Shown here in pieces: positions 8,223-17,087 of a DNA stretch of 50,535 bases. Position numbers and translations under genes: made by a program. Within the stretch, counting starts at the first letter, position 1, and each line of letters begins with the position of its first letter. The notes under the pieces are model-generated. The model saw only the letters and a program-made list of their open reading frames with translations, was not told the origin of the DNA and made no database searches. Where the stretch lies: positions 1 through 50,535 of the forward strand of contig CALECM010000112.1 in NCBI GenBank assembly GCA_937949745.1, given 5' to 3'. The stretch comes from an uncultured Bacteroidales bacterium (GTDB taxonomy: Bacteria; Bacteroidota; Bacteroidia; Bacteroidales; WCHB1-69).

Positions 8223-9059
8223 TTATTTGTATCTTATATTGTCGATCAGGCGCACATCGCCTATATACCACGCCACGCACCCGATCACTCCTTCATGCCG
8301 GTCCATATCATCTACGGGACGCAGGTCACGGTCATCCACAATCTCAAAATAATCCAGCCGGAATAACGGATAACGCGCTATTTCAGAAACGACGAATTCT
8401 TTGATTTGTTTTACCGGAACAGGCCCGAACTTCGTGGATTTATCCAGAATATGGTGCATATTACCGGCCATATTCCTTTCTTCGGGAGATAAGCGTTCAT
8501 TGCGGGAACTCATGGCCAATCCGTTATTTTCCCGGACTATAGGACATGAAATGACCTGGACGGGTATTTGCAGATCCTGTACCATTCTTTTGACGATGAC
8601 CAGTTGTTGAAAATCTTTTTCCCCAAAATATACTTTATCCGGTTTTATCCATTCCAGCAATCTTCTCACGATGATGGCCACGCCATTGAAATGACCTGCC
8701 CGGGAAGCGCCTTCCATGGTAGTATCCAGTTCCCCGAAATTATAATGTTCCTCGGGAACATCCGGAAAAACTTCTTCTACGGAAGGGGCAAATATAATAT
8801 CCGTATAAGAGCTCAGTAAGTCACTGTCCCTGTCCAGATCACGGGGATATTTCTGAAGGTCCGAAACATTGTTGAACTGTATCGGATTTACAAAGATAGA
8901 ACAGACCACCACTTCATTTTCTTTCCGTGCTTTTTTTATCAGGGCCAGGTGTCCTTCATGTAAAGCTCCCATCGTCGGCACGAAACCCACTGATTTCCCG
9001 TTGCTTTTGATCCTGAAAAGGACATCCTTCAATTCGTCGATCGTCTTAACCAATAGCAT
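8223..9059 (-). CDS. panC: Pantothenate synthetase
   Basis: The 278-residue enzyme condenses pantoate with beta-alanine using ATP. VPTMGALHEGHLALI (about 27-41) holds the nucleotidyl-transferase HIGH-like signature. FGEKDFQQL and SSRNERLSPEER are the KMSKS-like and pantoate-site motifs. It sits between a thioredoxin-like gene (15-bp gap upstream) and panD. No panB is in the window. Confidence 0.97.
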   Translation of the reverse strand: MLLVKTIDELKDVLFRIKSNGKSVGFVPTMGALHEGHLALIKKARKENEVVVCSIFVNPIQFNNVSDLQKYPRDLDRDSDLLSSYTDIIFAPSVEEVFPDVPEEHYNFGELDTTMEGASRAGHFNGVAIIVRRLLEWIKPDKVYFGEKDFQQLVIVKRMVQDLQIPVQVISCPIVRENNGLAMSSRNERLSPEERNMAGNMHHILDKSTKFGPVPVKQIKEFVVSEIARYPLFRLDYFEIVDDRDLRPVDDMDRHEGVIGCVAWYIGDVRLIDNIRYK

Positions 9060-9074
9060 ATAACTTTCTCCAGA

Positions 9075-9602
9075 TTAATCTTTTAGACTTAGTATGTTGT
9101 AAATATCTTCTTCCAATGATTTCACAGGTGTTTCAATGATCCTACCCAATTCCCTGTCACCGTCATAAATGATAAAGGTAGGAACCAATTCTATATCCAG
9201 ATTGCCGATATCCGTATCCCCGGCTTTTTTGTCACGGTCGCAGGCCACTAAAGTTATCCTGTCCATATCCAGGAAATTACTTTCATGAAGTACCTTATAA
9301 AAATGGGGAAGATGTTCCCTGGAATCACCGCACCATGCCCCAAATACGATCGTGGCTTGCAACTCATAGTATGATTTACTGATTTCCGCTATTTGTTTTA
9401 AAAAAAGCTGATCAGGGTTATAATCGTTATAAGCCTCCTTCATTTCCGCATAAAATTCTCCTGTTTCCAATTCCTCACAATTTCCTGTGCCGACAGGAAT
9501 CTCATATCCTTTCTCCGTATCCATAATCCACGAAAATGATTGAGAGGAGAGGTAATTTACTGAAAAAAAGAGTACTACAATTAAAAACAGGTTCTGTCTC
9601 AT
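9075..9602 (-). CDS. Exported thioredoxin-fold protein with a monothiol WCGDS site
   Basis: The 175-residue protein has an N-terminal signal peptide (residues 1 to about 20, hydrophobic core LFLIVVLFFSVNYLS). A thioredoxin fold follows, with IVFGAWCGDSREHLPHF at about 85-101 and the cis-proline loop LVPTFIIYDGDREL at about 139-152. The usual CxxC active site is Cys91-Gly-Asp-Ser94, so the resolving cysteine is absent; Cys121 in VACDRDK is the only other nearby cysteine. It is therefore unlikely to be a normal dithiol reductase and may be a monothiol or peroxiredoxin-like protein. It is predicted to be periplasmic. It leads the panC-panD-gpmA set. Confidence 0.75.
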   Translation of the reverse strand: MRQNLFLIVVLFFSVNYLSSQSFSWIMDTEKGYEIPVGTGNCEELETGEFYAEMKEAYNDYNPDQLFLKQIAEISKSYYELQATIVFGAWCGDSREHLPHFYKVLHESNFLDMDRITLVACDRDKKAGDTDIGNLDIELVPTFIIYDGDRELGRIIETPVKSLEEDIYNILSLKD

Positions 9603-9619
9603 TATCCATTTTTAGGATG

Positions 9620-9627
9620 CAAAAATA
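9620..9627 (-). promoter_or_regulatory. Putative -7 box for the thioredoxin-like-panC-panD-gpmA operon
   Basis: On the minus strand the box reads TATTTTTG (TAnnTTTG), ending 17 bases before the ATG at 9602. It is divergent from the promoter box at 9695-9702. Confidence 0.6.
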
Positions 9628-9694
9628 CAACAAATTATGGACGTGTGGGATGATTTAGTATAGACGGCGTATGTTTTATGATAAAAAAATAGAT

Positions 9695-9702
9695 TAATTT
9701 TG
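9695..9702 (+). promoter_or_regulatory. Putative -7 box placing transcription start at the ATG of 9708
   Basis: TAATTTTG fits TAnnTTTG and ends only 5 bases before the ATG at 9708, so the message may have almost no leader. Confidence 0.5.
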
Positions 9703-9707
9703 CGCGG

Positions 9708-10463
9708 ATGAAAAAGAAGAAAACTCCCAGCATAGGTATCACCGATTTTTTCGGCACTACCCGGAATTATTATATCCTGGGCGCCGAATCGGACCTAGGC
9801 CTGTACCCTTTTACACTTAAAGTACAGCGATTTTGTCAGGGTAGTTTTTCGTATTTAGGTGAATTTGAGCCTGCCGTTACCGATTTGGGAGCTTCTTTCA
9901 GGATGATGTATTCTCCGTTCTCAAACCGGGAGAAGATGAACATGATCATTCTTGAAAACAAAACTTTCGGTTTCAACGATGCTTATCTTTTAAAATCCAA
10001 TAAAGAAAAAGACCTGCAGTTCCAAACCCTTTCCCTTTTTGAAGAACCGTTTTACATATTCAACCGTCAGGGAACTTTTCTACATAAAATCCCGGTATAT
10101 CCTCATATAAATCCAGCCGTCATATTCGATTACCTTATCCTGATATTTACAGAGAAAGAGCAGAATATCGATGAATTCATCTCTTTCCTGTGCCGGCAGA
10201 AAAAAATTCATTGTTACGACATTTCGCCGATATTGAACGGTTCCTCTTCTGCCGACAAAAAAAGGATCTTGTTTATCCAGGAACTTTTCTGCCACGCGGA
10301 GGTGAAGATCAGTAAATTCCTGCAACAAAAGGATCAGGATTTACTGGCGGAAAAAAAGAGCATTCCCGCGCGGAACCTGAATAACAGTATGCGACCCGAG
10401 CTCTTTTTCCGGATGGAAAGTGAATATCAAAGTTTATTGAAGGGAGATCCCTCCTTCGAATAA
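9708..10463 (+). CDS. IPExxxVDY-like family protein, C-terminally extended
   Basis: A 251-residue cytoplasmic protein without signal peptide or membrane helix. The order of blocks resembles the IPExxxVDY family found beside rnc in many Bacteroidota. There is an N-terminal FFGTTRNYYILGAESDLGLY-type stretch (about 14-33), a middle basic/acidic region, then a variant of the naming motif, KIPVYPHINPAVIFDYLILI at about 126-145. Glu and Val-Asp of the name motif are changed or shifted here. Family members are usually about 150-170 residues, so the last ~90 residues are extra or divergent. Function is unknown. It is convergent with rnc, 3 bp apart. The assignment leans on both context and motif resemblance. 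Confidence 0.55.
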   Translation: MKKKKTPSIGITDFFGTTRNYYILGAESDLGLYPFTLKVQRFCQGSFSYLGEFEPAVTDLGASFRMMYSPFSNREKMNMIILENKTFGFNDAYLLKSNKEKDLQFQTLSLFEEPFYIFNRQGTFLHKIPVYPHINPAVIFDYLILIFTEKEQNIDEFISFLCRQKKIHCYDISPILNGSSSADKKRILFIQELFCHAEVKISKFLQQKDQDLLAEKKSIPARNLNNSMRPELFFRMESEYQSLLKGDPSFE

Positions 10464-10466
10464 TGA

Positions 10467-11201
10467 TCAATTATTTTTTTGCCCGTTAGGGTCATTTTCC
10501 TGTATCCATTCCCATGCTTTCTGGGCGGCTATTTGTTCGGCTTTCTTTATGGTATAATCAAGCCCTTCTCCCAGCAATTTCCCGTTGACGAACAAACTGG
10601 CTTTGAATAATTTTTTATGGGAATGATTATGGTGGTCAGTATGGGTGAATTCCACTTTTTTGTGGTTTTTTTGCGACCAGGAAATGATCTTGCTCTTGAA
10701 ATTTTTTTCTTCCAGAACGATAGAATCGATATCAAGATGTGTGAGGATGATTTTCTTGATCAGGATATTACGGGTTTTAACATAGCCCTGGTCCAGATAC
10801 ATGGCTCCCACAAGCGCTTCAAAAGCATCGCCGCTCGCGGATTTGGCATGTATGTTTTCCTGAATGGTGATCAGGCGGCTGAGACCTATCTTTTCGGATA
10901 ACTGGTTGAGCCTGTCCCTGCATACTATCTTGGATCTGATCTCGGTGAGGGGACCTTCAGGGAAAAGAGGAAATTTTTTGAACAGGAAATCCGCCACAAC
11001 AGCGCTTAATACCGCATCTCCCAAATACTCCAGACGTTCGTTGTTAAGGGTACCTCCAATCCTGTTTTTCTCGGAGGAGGAACGATGGGTAAAGGCAATC
11101 TTATACAATTCAATATTTTTGGGGTTAAATCCAAAAATATTTCGAATATACTTAACAATAAGTTTGTCTTTACTATCCCTTCTGGAAATACTAAAATTCA
11201 A
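10467..11201 (-). CDS. rnc: Ribonuclease III
   Basis: The 244-residue double-strand-specific endoribonuclease matures rRNA and processes structured RNAs. The catalytic signature NERLEYLGDAVL occurs at about 54-65, with the second acidic site in GDAFEALVGAMYLDQG at about 123-138. The C-terminal ~70 residues form a dsRNA-binding domain ending AEQIAAQKAWEWI. It follows fabF by 10 bp, in the acpP-fabF-rnc order typical for Bacteroidota. The N-terminal ~20 residues are basic. Confidence 0.96.
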   Translation of the reverse strand: MNFSISRRDSKDKLIVKYIRNIFGFNPKNIELYKIAFTHRSSSEKNRIGGTLNNERLEYLGDAVLSAVVADFLFKKFPLFPEGPLTEIRSKIVCRDRLNQLSEKIGLSRLITIQENIHAKSASGDAFEALVGAMYLDQGYVKTRNILIKKIILTHLDIDSIVLEEKNFKSKIISWSQKNHKKVEFTHTDHHNHSHKKLFKASLFVNGKLLGEGLDYTIKKAEQIAAQKAWEWIQENDPNGQKNN

Positions 11202-11211
11202 CTCCTTTTAA

Positions 11212-12462
11212 TTATGATTCGTATTTTCTGTATAAAATAGAAACATTATGGCCGCCGAATCCGAATGAATTGGATATCGCGGCATGTATATCTTTTTTGA
11301 CAGCTTTATTTCTTACAAAATTTAATTCAGGGATATTCGGATCAACGGTAAATTGATTGATGGTCGGAGGGACAATGCCTTCCTGGAGCGCCATTATGGT
11401 TGCGATACTTTCGGCGGCGGCAGCTGCTCCCAGCAGGTGTCCCGTCATAGACTTAATAGAGGTAACCAGAACATTAGGCGTATGCTCTCCGAAAAGATCC
11501 TCGATGGCCTTACATTCGGTAATATCGCCCGGCGGAGTGGAAGTACCGTGAGCATTAATGTGATCTATATCCGTCAGTTTCATTTTTCCGTCTTCTACAG
11601 CCTGTTTCATACATCTGATCACTCCTCTTCCTTCGGGTTGCGGTAATGTGATATGATAGGCATCGGCAGTAATCCCGACACCCGCTATTTCAGCATAAAT
11701 ATGGGCGCCGCGTCTTATGGCGTGTTCATATTCCTCCAAAATCAATATGGCGGAACCTTCACCCATTACGAAACCATCCCGGTCCAGGTCGAACGGCCTG
11801 GATGCCGTGGCATAATCGTCGTTACGGGTGGATAAAGCGTGCATGGCATTAAACCCTCCCAGTACCGGTTCGGAAATACAGGCTTCCGATCCTCCCGAAA
11901 TGATGATATCCGCTTTACCCAGTTGAATGAAATGATAAGCATCCACTATGGCATTGGCCGAAGAAGCACATGCCGAAGTCGTGGTATAATTAGGCCCTTG
12001 CAGACCAAAATGGATGGATATAATCCCGGGGATCATATCGGCCAGTACTTTCGTAATAAAAAAAGGTCCGAAACGCGGTACGCCTCCGGAACTGAAAAAT
12101 TCTTCGAGGGGCTCCATCACGGTAGTCATGCCACCGATACCGGTCCCTAAAATAACGCCTACCCGTTCAAGATCCACCTTATCCAGTTGTATACCGCTGT
12201 TCTCAAGTGCCTCGTAAGTGGCGGCAAGCGCATACTGTGTACAGGGATCTATTTTCCGGGCTTCTTTTCTGTCTATATATTGAAGGATATCAAAATCCTT
12301 TAACTCGCAAGCAAAACGAGTCTTAAATTTCTCAGGATTAAAGTGTGTTATAGGATTGGCACCGCTGACTCCTTTCAAAAGATTGTCCCAAAACCGGGGA
12401 ACATTATTTCCAAGAGGAGTAAGGGCGCCTAAACCTGTAACAACAACTCTTTTAAGACTCAT
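11212..12462 (-). CDS. fabF: Beta-ketoacyl-ACP synthase II
   Basis: The 416-residue condensing enzyme elongates acyl-ACP with malonyl-ACP. The active-site cysteine is Cys165 in TTSACASSANAI. The two histidines are in NAHGTSTPPGD and KSMTGHLLGAAAA, giving the full Cys-His-His triad. The length is normal for FabF. It lies 24 bp after acpP, its acyl-carrier partner, and 10 bp before rnc, all apparently on one transcript from the box at 12748-12755. Confidence 0.97.
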   Translation of the reverse strand: MSLKRVVVTGLGALTPLGNNVPRFWDNLLKGVSGANPITHFNPEKFKTRFACELKDFDILQYIDRKEARKIDPCTQYALAATYEALENSGIQLDKVDLERVGVILGTGIGGMTTVMEPLEEFFSSGGVPRFGPFFITKVLADMIPGIISIHFGLQGPNYTTTSACASSANAIVDAYHFIQLGKADIIISGGSEACISEPVLGGFNAMHALSTRNDDYATASRPFDLDRDGFVMGEGSAILILEEYEHAIRRGAHIYAEIAGVGITADAYHITLPQPEGRGVIRCMKQAVEDGKMKLTDIDHINAHGTSTPPGDITECKAIEDLFGEHTPNVLVTSIKSMTGHLLGAAAAAESIATIMALQEGIVPPTINQFTVDPNIPELNFVRNKAVKKDIHAAISNSFGFGGHNVSILYRKYES

Positions 12463-12486
12463 TAAAATAAAAAGGAAATGCCGGTG

Positions 12487-12720
12487 TTAAATATTGTTTT
12501 CAATATATGTGATAGCATCTCCAACGGTCGAAATCTTTTCTGCCTGATCATCCGGAATAGAAATTCCAAATTCTTTTTCGAATTCCATGATCAACTCTAC
12601 CGTATCCAATGAATCGGCACCTAAATCATTGGTGAAACTCTTATCAGGGGTTACGTCTGCAACGTCAACACTAAGTTTTTCAGCAATAATTGCCTGAACT
12701 TTTTCATTAATTTCTGCCAT
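12487..12720 (-). CDS. acpP: Acyl carrier protein
   Basis: A 77-residue acidic helical protein with the phosphopantetheine site LGADSLDTVEL; the modified serine is Ser37. It carries growing acyl chains for FabF and the other FAS II enzymes. It is first in the acpP-fabF-rnc set with a predicted leader of about 20 bases. Confidence 0.98.
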   Translation of the reverse strand: MAEINEKVQAIIAEKLSVDVADVTPDKSFTNDLGADSLDTVELIMEFEKEFGISIPDDQAEKISTVGDAITYIENNI

Positions 12721-12747
12721 AGTTTCTTAATTTTAAAATTTAGCTTG

Positions 12748-12755
12748 CAAATATA
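12748..12755 (-). promoter_or_regulatory. Putative -7 box of the acpP-fabF-rnc operon
   Basis: On the minus strand the box reads TATATTTG, an exact TAnnTTTG match, 27 bases before the acpP ATG. Nothing else is evident in the 194-bp spacer to relA/spoT. Confidence 0.65.
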
Positions 12756-12914
12756 CTATTATTTTTATTCAGATAACTTTTTGTTTTTCCTTTTTTTAAA
12801 TAACCGGAATTATATACATGATATTAAGCAATTTACTCTCTTCACATTGATTAACATCTATTAGGATTCTTTAGGAAAAAACAGGTAAAGGAGCCAGGAT
12901 AACCTATCGTTTTA

Positions 12915-15173
12915 TCATTCATTTTCAAATCCGATCCGCGCAACCCTCTCCACATTATCTATTTTTTTCAATTTTTCGGTAAGCTCATGGAGCGATTTGA
13001 CGTTCTGGATATACAGCATGATAGTCCCCGTAAAAACATTGCCCTGTGTTTCGATATTAAAGGAGCGGATATTAAGGTCCATTTGGGAAGAGACTACATC
13101 CACGATATCTTTGATCATTCCTTTCTTGTCGAAACCATAGATCCTTAAGCCCGACAGAAAAGCAACTTTCTGTTCTTTCCGCCATTTGGCCTTAATAATA
13201 CGGTTCCCGAACTTCGACATCTGCTCGATAGCTTTGGGACAATTGGTCTGGTGAATTACGATCACATCGTTATCCATCTGGAAACCGACAACCGGATCTC
13301 CCGGTAAAGGCTTACAGCAGGGAGCCACCACATGCCTGATCTTTTCGGAAGTATCGTCGAGCATAAATATCTCCGGATTGGTAGCCAGCTCTTCATTGAT
13401 AATGTCTTCGAGTGATTTACTGGTAATCTCGTCGGATACTTTTTTCTGGAAAACCTCCACTTCACTGTTCTTTTCATTAGACAGGATCTTTCTGACCCTC
13501 TCTTTGGTAAGTTTTCCCTGGGCCACAAAACTCCAGAATTCGATCGGGGATTTGATTTTCAGACCTGACTGAAGCCGGCCGGTCGTTTGTGAATCATATT
13601 CAAAGCCCAATTCCTCCAGGATATTTTGCAGTATCTGCATTCCTGCCCGGGAAGATTTCTTCTGTTCAACCCTTATCGCTTCTTTGATCGATTCTTTCGC
13701 CCGGGAGGTTTTAACAAACTCAAGCCACTGGACTTTGGGTTTTTGTTTTTTAGAAGTGATCACCTCCACCTGGTCCCCGTTCTTTAGCACGTAATCGACC
13801 GGTACAATATTGTAATTAACTTTTGCCCCGATACACTGGTTCCCGATATTGGTATGCAATTCATAGGCAAAATCAAGTACCGTGGAATCCGAAGGAAGCA
13901 CCCTGGTATCACCTTTCGGTGTAAAAATGACAATTTCCTTCAGGTTCAAATTGAGCTTTATTTCATTCAGGAAATCGAGCGCGCTGACATCCTGGCTTTT
14001 AAGGATATCTTTAATTTTAGTTAGCCAGTCCTCTACCCTGTTATCATATTCGTCGGGATTGCGATGATCTTCCTTATAGCGGTAATGTGCGGCAAAACCA
14101 TTCTCCGCAATTTCATCCATTCTTTTGGAACGTATCTGTACCTCGATCCATTTGCCGCTATTGCTCATGGCAGTCACATGCAGGGACTGGTAACCATTGG
14201 ACTTGGGCGTGGTCAGGAAATTCCTCTCACGGGTCGGATTGGTATGATATAATTTCTTCACGATATCCGCGATGGCATAACAAATCCTGTTTTCATCCTT
14301 AGGTTCCGAATCGAATACATATCTTACGGCAAAAATATCGTATATATCTTCAAACTGGACCTTTTTCTTCTTCATCTTCTCGTAGATCGAATAGATTGAT
14401 TTGATCCTGCTCGACATTTCAGCTTTGATACCCTCCTGGACCAGTCGCTGGTTGATCGGTTCCACAAATTCTTCGATCATGGACTGCCTTTCGGTTTCGG
14501 AACTTCTGATCTTGGTCGCGATCTGATTGTACGCAATGGGATCCGTATATTTCATGGCACAATCCTCCAGTTCGCTTTTGATCTTATACAATCCCAGACG
14601 ATGGGCTATCGGCACATAAAAATAAGAGGTTTCGGAAGAGATCTTCAATCTCTTTTCTTCGGGCATAAATTCAAGAGTACGCATATTATGCAGACGATCG
14701 GCCAGCTTGATAAGGATAACCCTCACATCATTCGACATGGAAATAAAAATCTTCCTGAAATTCTCAGCCTGTATAGAGGTATCATTGGCTAACTGAAGGT
14801 CATCTATTTTAGTCAGCCCGTCAATAATGGTAGCCACGGTCTCCCCGAAAATATCCCTGATGACGCTGAGTTCGATTTCGGTATCTTCCACCACATCATG
14901 TAAAAGGGCACAAACTACGGAGGTAGTTCCTAAATTCAGTTCTTTCGCTACGATATTAGCCACGGCCAAAGGATGGTATATATAAGGTTCACCGCTTTTC
15001 CTGCGCATATTCTGATGCGCATTTTCAGCCATCATGAAAGCTTTCTTAATATTTTTCCGCTGCTCTTTGGTAGTCTTATTATACATATTGGAAAGCAGCT
15101 CTTTATATCGTCGTAATATCTCTTTCTTTTCCAAATATTCGGGAGAAATATGAGTATCCATTATCCTTGTCAA
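12915..15173 (-). CDS. Bifunctional (p)ppGpp synthetase/hydrolase, RelA/SpoT family
   Basis: The 752-residue stringent-response enzyme has the long RSH domain order. The HD hydrolase is at about 45-200 with LLHDVVEDTE intact, implying ppGpp hydrolysis. The synthetase is at about 250-370 with TTPKSNGYQSLH and an EIQIRS-like strand (WIEVQIRS). A TGS domain lies at about 405-465 (FAYELHTNIG), followed by a helical/zinc-finger part with VAPCCKPLPGDPVVGF, and a C-terminal ACT domain at about 675-748. The start at 15173 lies 2 bp after the stop of the upstream protease gene; a second Met at 15161 is an alternative. It probably both makes and degrades (p)ppGpp. Confidence 0.95.
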   Translation of the reverse strand: MTRIMDTHISPEYLEKKEILRRYKELLSNMYNKTTKEQRKNIKKAFMMAENAHQNMRRKSGEPYIYHPLAVANIVAKELNLGTTSVVCALLHDVVEDTEIELSVIRDIFGETVATIIDGLTKIDDLQLANDTSIQAENFRKIFISMSNDVRVILIKLADRLHNMRTLEFMPEEKRLKISSETSYFYVPIAHRLGLYKIKSELEDCAMKYTDPIAYNQIATKIRSSETERQSMIEEFVEPINQRLVQEGIKAEMSSRIKSIYSIYEKMKKKKVQFEDIYDIFAVRYVFDSEPKDENRICYAIADIVKKLYHTNPTRERNFLTTPKSNGYQSLHVTAMSNSGKWIEVQIRSKRMDEIAENGFAAHYRYKEDHRNPDEYDNRVEDWLTKIKDILKSQDVSALDFLNEIKLNLNLKEIVIFTPKGDTRVLPSDSTVLDFAYELHTNIGNQCIGAKVNYNIVPVDYVLKNGDQVEVITSKKQKPKVQWLEFVKTSRAKESIKEAIRVEQKKSSRAGMQILQNILEELGFEYDSQTTGRLQSGLKIKSPIEFWSFVAQGKLTKERVRKILSNEKNSEVEVFQKKVSDEITSKSLEDIINEELATNPEIFMLDDTSEKIRHVVAPCCKPLPGDPVVGFQMDNDVIVIHQTNCPKAIEQMSKFGNRIIKAKWRKEQKVAFLSGLRIYGFDKKGMIKDIVDVVSSQMDLNIRSFNIETQGNVFTGTIMLYIQNVKSLHELTEKLKKIDNVERVARIGFENE

Positions 15174-15175
15174 TC

Positions 15176-17080
15176 TTAATTTTTAATCAGTTTTTCCACC
15201 CACACATTGTTCCCATCGGAAATCCGGATGAAGTAACATCCCGGAACTAAAGATTGGGTGGATATGGTATTAACGCCGGTATTTATTATTTGTTTTTCAA
15301 GTAGTTTACCGCAAAAATCGAATATTTCCATTTCAAAATTCCGGTATTCGGACCGGATTACGATATGAACATAGCCGGAAGCCGGATTCGGATACATCTT
15401 AATGGAGGCATCTTCAACCGTAAACCCGGAAGTTCCTATAGTTTGAAAGGCATTCATCACGGCACTCCAGGCATCCATCTTCCCATAACCGAACCGTTCT
15501 GTTCCGCCTTGTTCGGTAAACTGATCCTGATAGGCCGTCTCCGTCAGTATATGCTTGACCTGGGAAGGGGTTAAATAAGGATTGGCTTCCAACATAAGCG
15601 CCACAACGCCCGCTACAAAAGGAGAGGACATCGAAGTACCGGACAGAGGAACGAATTGAAAAATTTTACCGTTAAATTCCACATTTCGGCTAATAGTACC
15701 CCAATATTGATCCGTAAAACTGGATAAGGCCCCTATTACATTCCTTCCCGGAGCGGATATTTCCGGTTTCATACGACCGTCAATAGTGGGACCGTAACTG
15801 GAGAAATCCGCGATCATGCCACCCATCTGACCTCCTCCGTCCAAAGTATAGGAAGAAGCGTGGGCCGCGATCGTAATCAAACTTTGGATATTTCCGGGCG
15901 TTCCGATGCCATAACCATAATCTCCGCCTATCCATTGGCCTTCTGCCGGCAACGCCACAAACGGTCCGCCCCAGTTTCCCACGTCATTGGTCAATTCTAT
16001 AAGATTCCAGGCATGGAATTCCCCGTTTTCGGCCGCAACAGTCAGGACCCATTTATATTTATTGGTCAAGGCTTTTTTCACCCTTAACCGAACCTGGGGA
16101 CGGGCATTATACGGATTGGACGCTTCCATATGGAAATTATAGTACATGGTGTCTCCCGCCTGAGGCACGAGCAGGGTATCTTGATAAAAATCTCCCGAAC
16201 GTGTATCAAAGAACGGAGTAACCGCTACCTGTTCATTTGAACTATTAAGCAATGAAATTGCGAATGAAAAAGAAGTATTCGGTGAGCCTGACATTGAAAC
16301 AGACTGTCCCCATTGCCGGTCGCTCCCGGAAGCATAGCCTATCTGAGAATGGATTGTATCAGCAGTACCGGAAAAAGTGTGTCCCAAATGAAACCTTACA
16401 TCACCGTTATTTCCCCCGCTTGTCACAAAAACCACCCCTTCCCGGGAAAGGGAATCTACCAGGTCAGCCATCCGGCCGGTGCCGTCCATATTTCCGACAT
16501 AATACAGTCCCCAACTCATATTAATGACCAATCTTTTATGTTCTTCCAGGGACACCCGGTGCATCCACCTGAAGGCATCCATGATGGCATTTTCATCGAC
16601 CAGTATAGAGACGAAAAGCATATCAGCGCCATAAGCCACCCCGCGATAACGGGTACCGGCTCCCGCTCCGGCGGCAATGGAAGCCACATGTGTCCCGTGA
16701 TAACCATACCCGTATACATTGGATGTATCGCTTTGTGCGGCCAGCAACATCTCTTTTCCCCGTAATTCCGTTCCGTAAGAGAAATCCGACGGCGAGGGAC
16801 CGCTGTTCCTGTACTGGTCCCAGGCGCGTAGTACACGATATTCCGTCATAGCCGTATCATAAAAAACAGGATGGGTAAAATCAAAACCCCAGTCCGTAAA
16901 TCCGATAATCACATCCTTCCCGGAAAAACCCTGTTCCATATCCAGGCCTTCCCAAACTTTATCCACCCGTCCATCCGGAACCGCCCTGTTTAAGTGCACA
17001 CCCTGAATCGCAAATTGCTGGGCATGTAACCAAGATATCCCGATCATGATACAGGCCAATAAAAGAGTTTTTTTCTTCAT
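15176..17080 (-). CDS. Secreted subtilisin-like serine protease (S8) with T9SS sorting domain
   Basis: The 634-residue protein has a Sec signal peptide ending near HAQQ (about 20). The S8 catalytic triad is Asp63 (FTDWGFDFTHP), His128 (GYHGTHVASIAAG) and Ser483 (GTSMSSPFVAGVVALML). The oxyanion Asn224 is in VTSGGNNG. A long insert at about 230-395 separates the His and Ser parts and probably forms a beta domain. The final ~75 residues begin IKMYPNPASG and end with VEKLIKN, the type A C-terminal sorting domain recognised by the type IX secretion system. It is therefore predicted to be exported across the outer membrane. It starts 7 bp after the dnaX tail and ends 2 bp before relA/spoT. Confidence 0.92.
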   Translation of the reverse strand: MKKKTLLLACIMIGISWLHAQQFAIQGVHLNRAVPDGRVDKVWEGLDMEQGFSGKDVIIGFTDWGFDFTHPVFYDTAMTEYRVLRAWDQYRNSGPSPSDFSYGTELRGKEMLLAAQSDTSNVYGYGYHGTHVASIAAGAGAGTRYRGVAYGADMLFVSILVDENAIMDAFRWMHRVSLEEHKRLVINMSWGLYYVGNMDGTGRMADLVDSLSREGVVFVTSGGNNGDVRFHLGHTFSGTADTIHSQIGYASGSDRQWGQSVSMSGSPNTSFSFAISLLNSSNEQVAVTPFFDTRSGDFYQDTLLVPQAGDTMYYNFHMEASNPYNARPQVRLRVKKALTNKYKWVLTVAAENGEFHAWNLIELTNDVGNWGGPFVALPAEGQWIGGDYGYGIGTPGNIQSLITIAAHASSYTLDGGGQMGGMIADFSSYGPTIDGRMKPEISAPGRNVIGALSSFTDQYWGTISRNVEFNGKIFQFVPLSGTSMSSPFVAGVVALMLEANPYLTPSQVKHILTETAYQDQFTEQGGTERFGYGKMDAWSAVMNAFQTIGTSGFTVEDASIKMYPNPASGYVHIVIRSEYRNFEMEIFDFCGKLLEKQIINTGVNTISTQSLVPGCYFIRISDGNNVWVEKLIKN

Positions 17081-17087
17081 GGTATTG

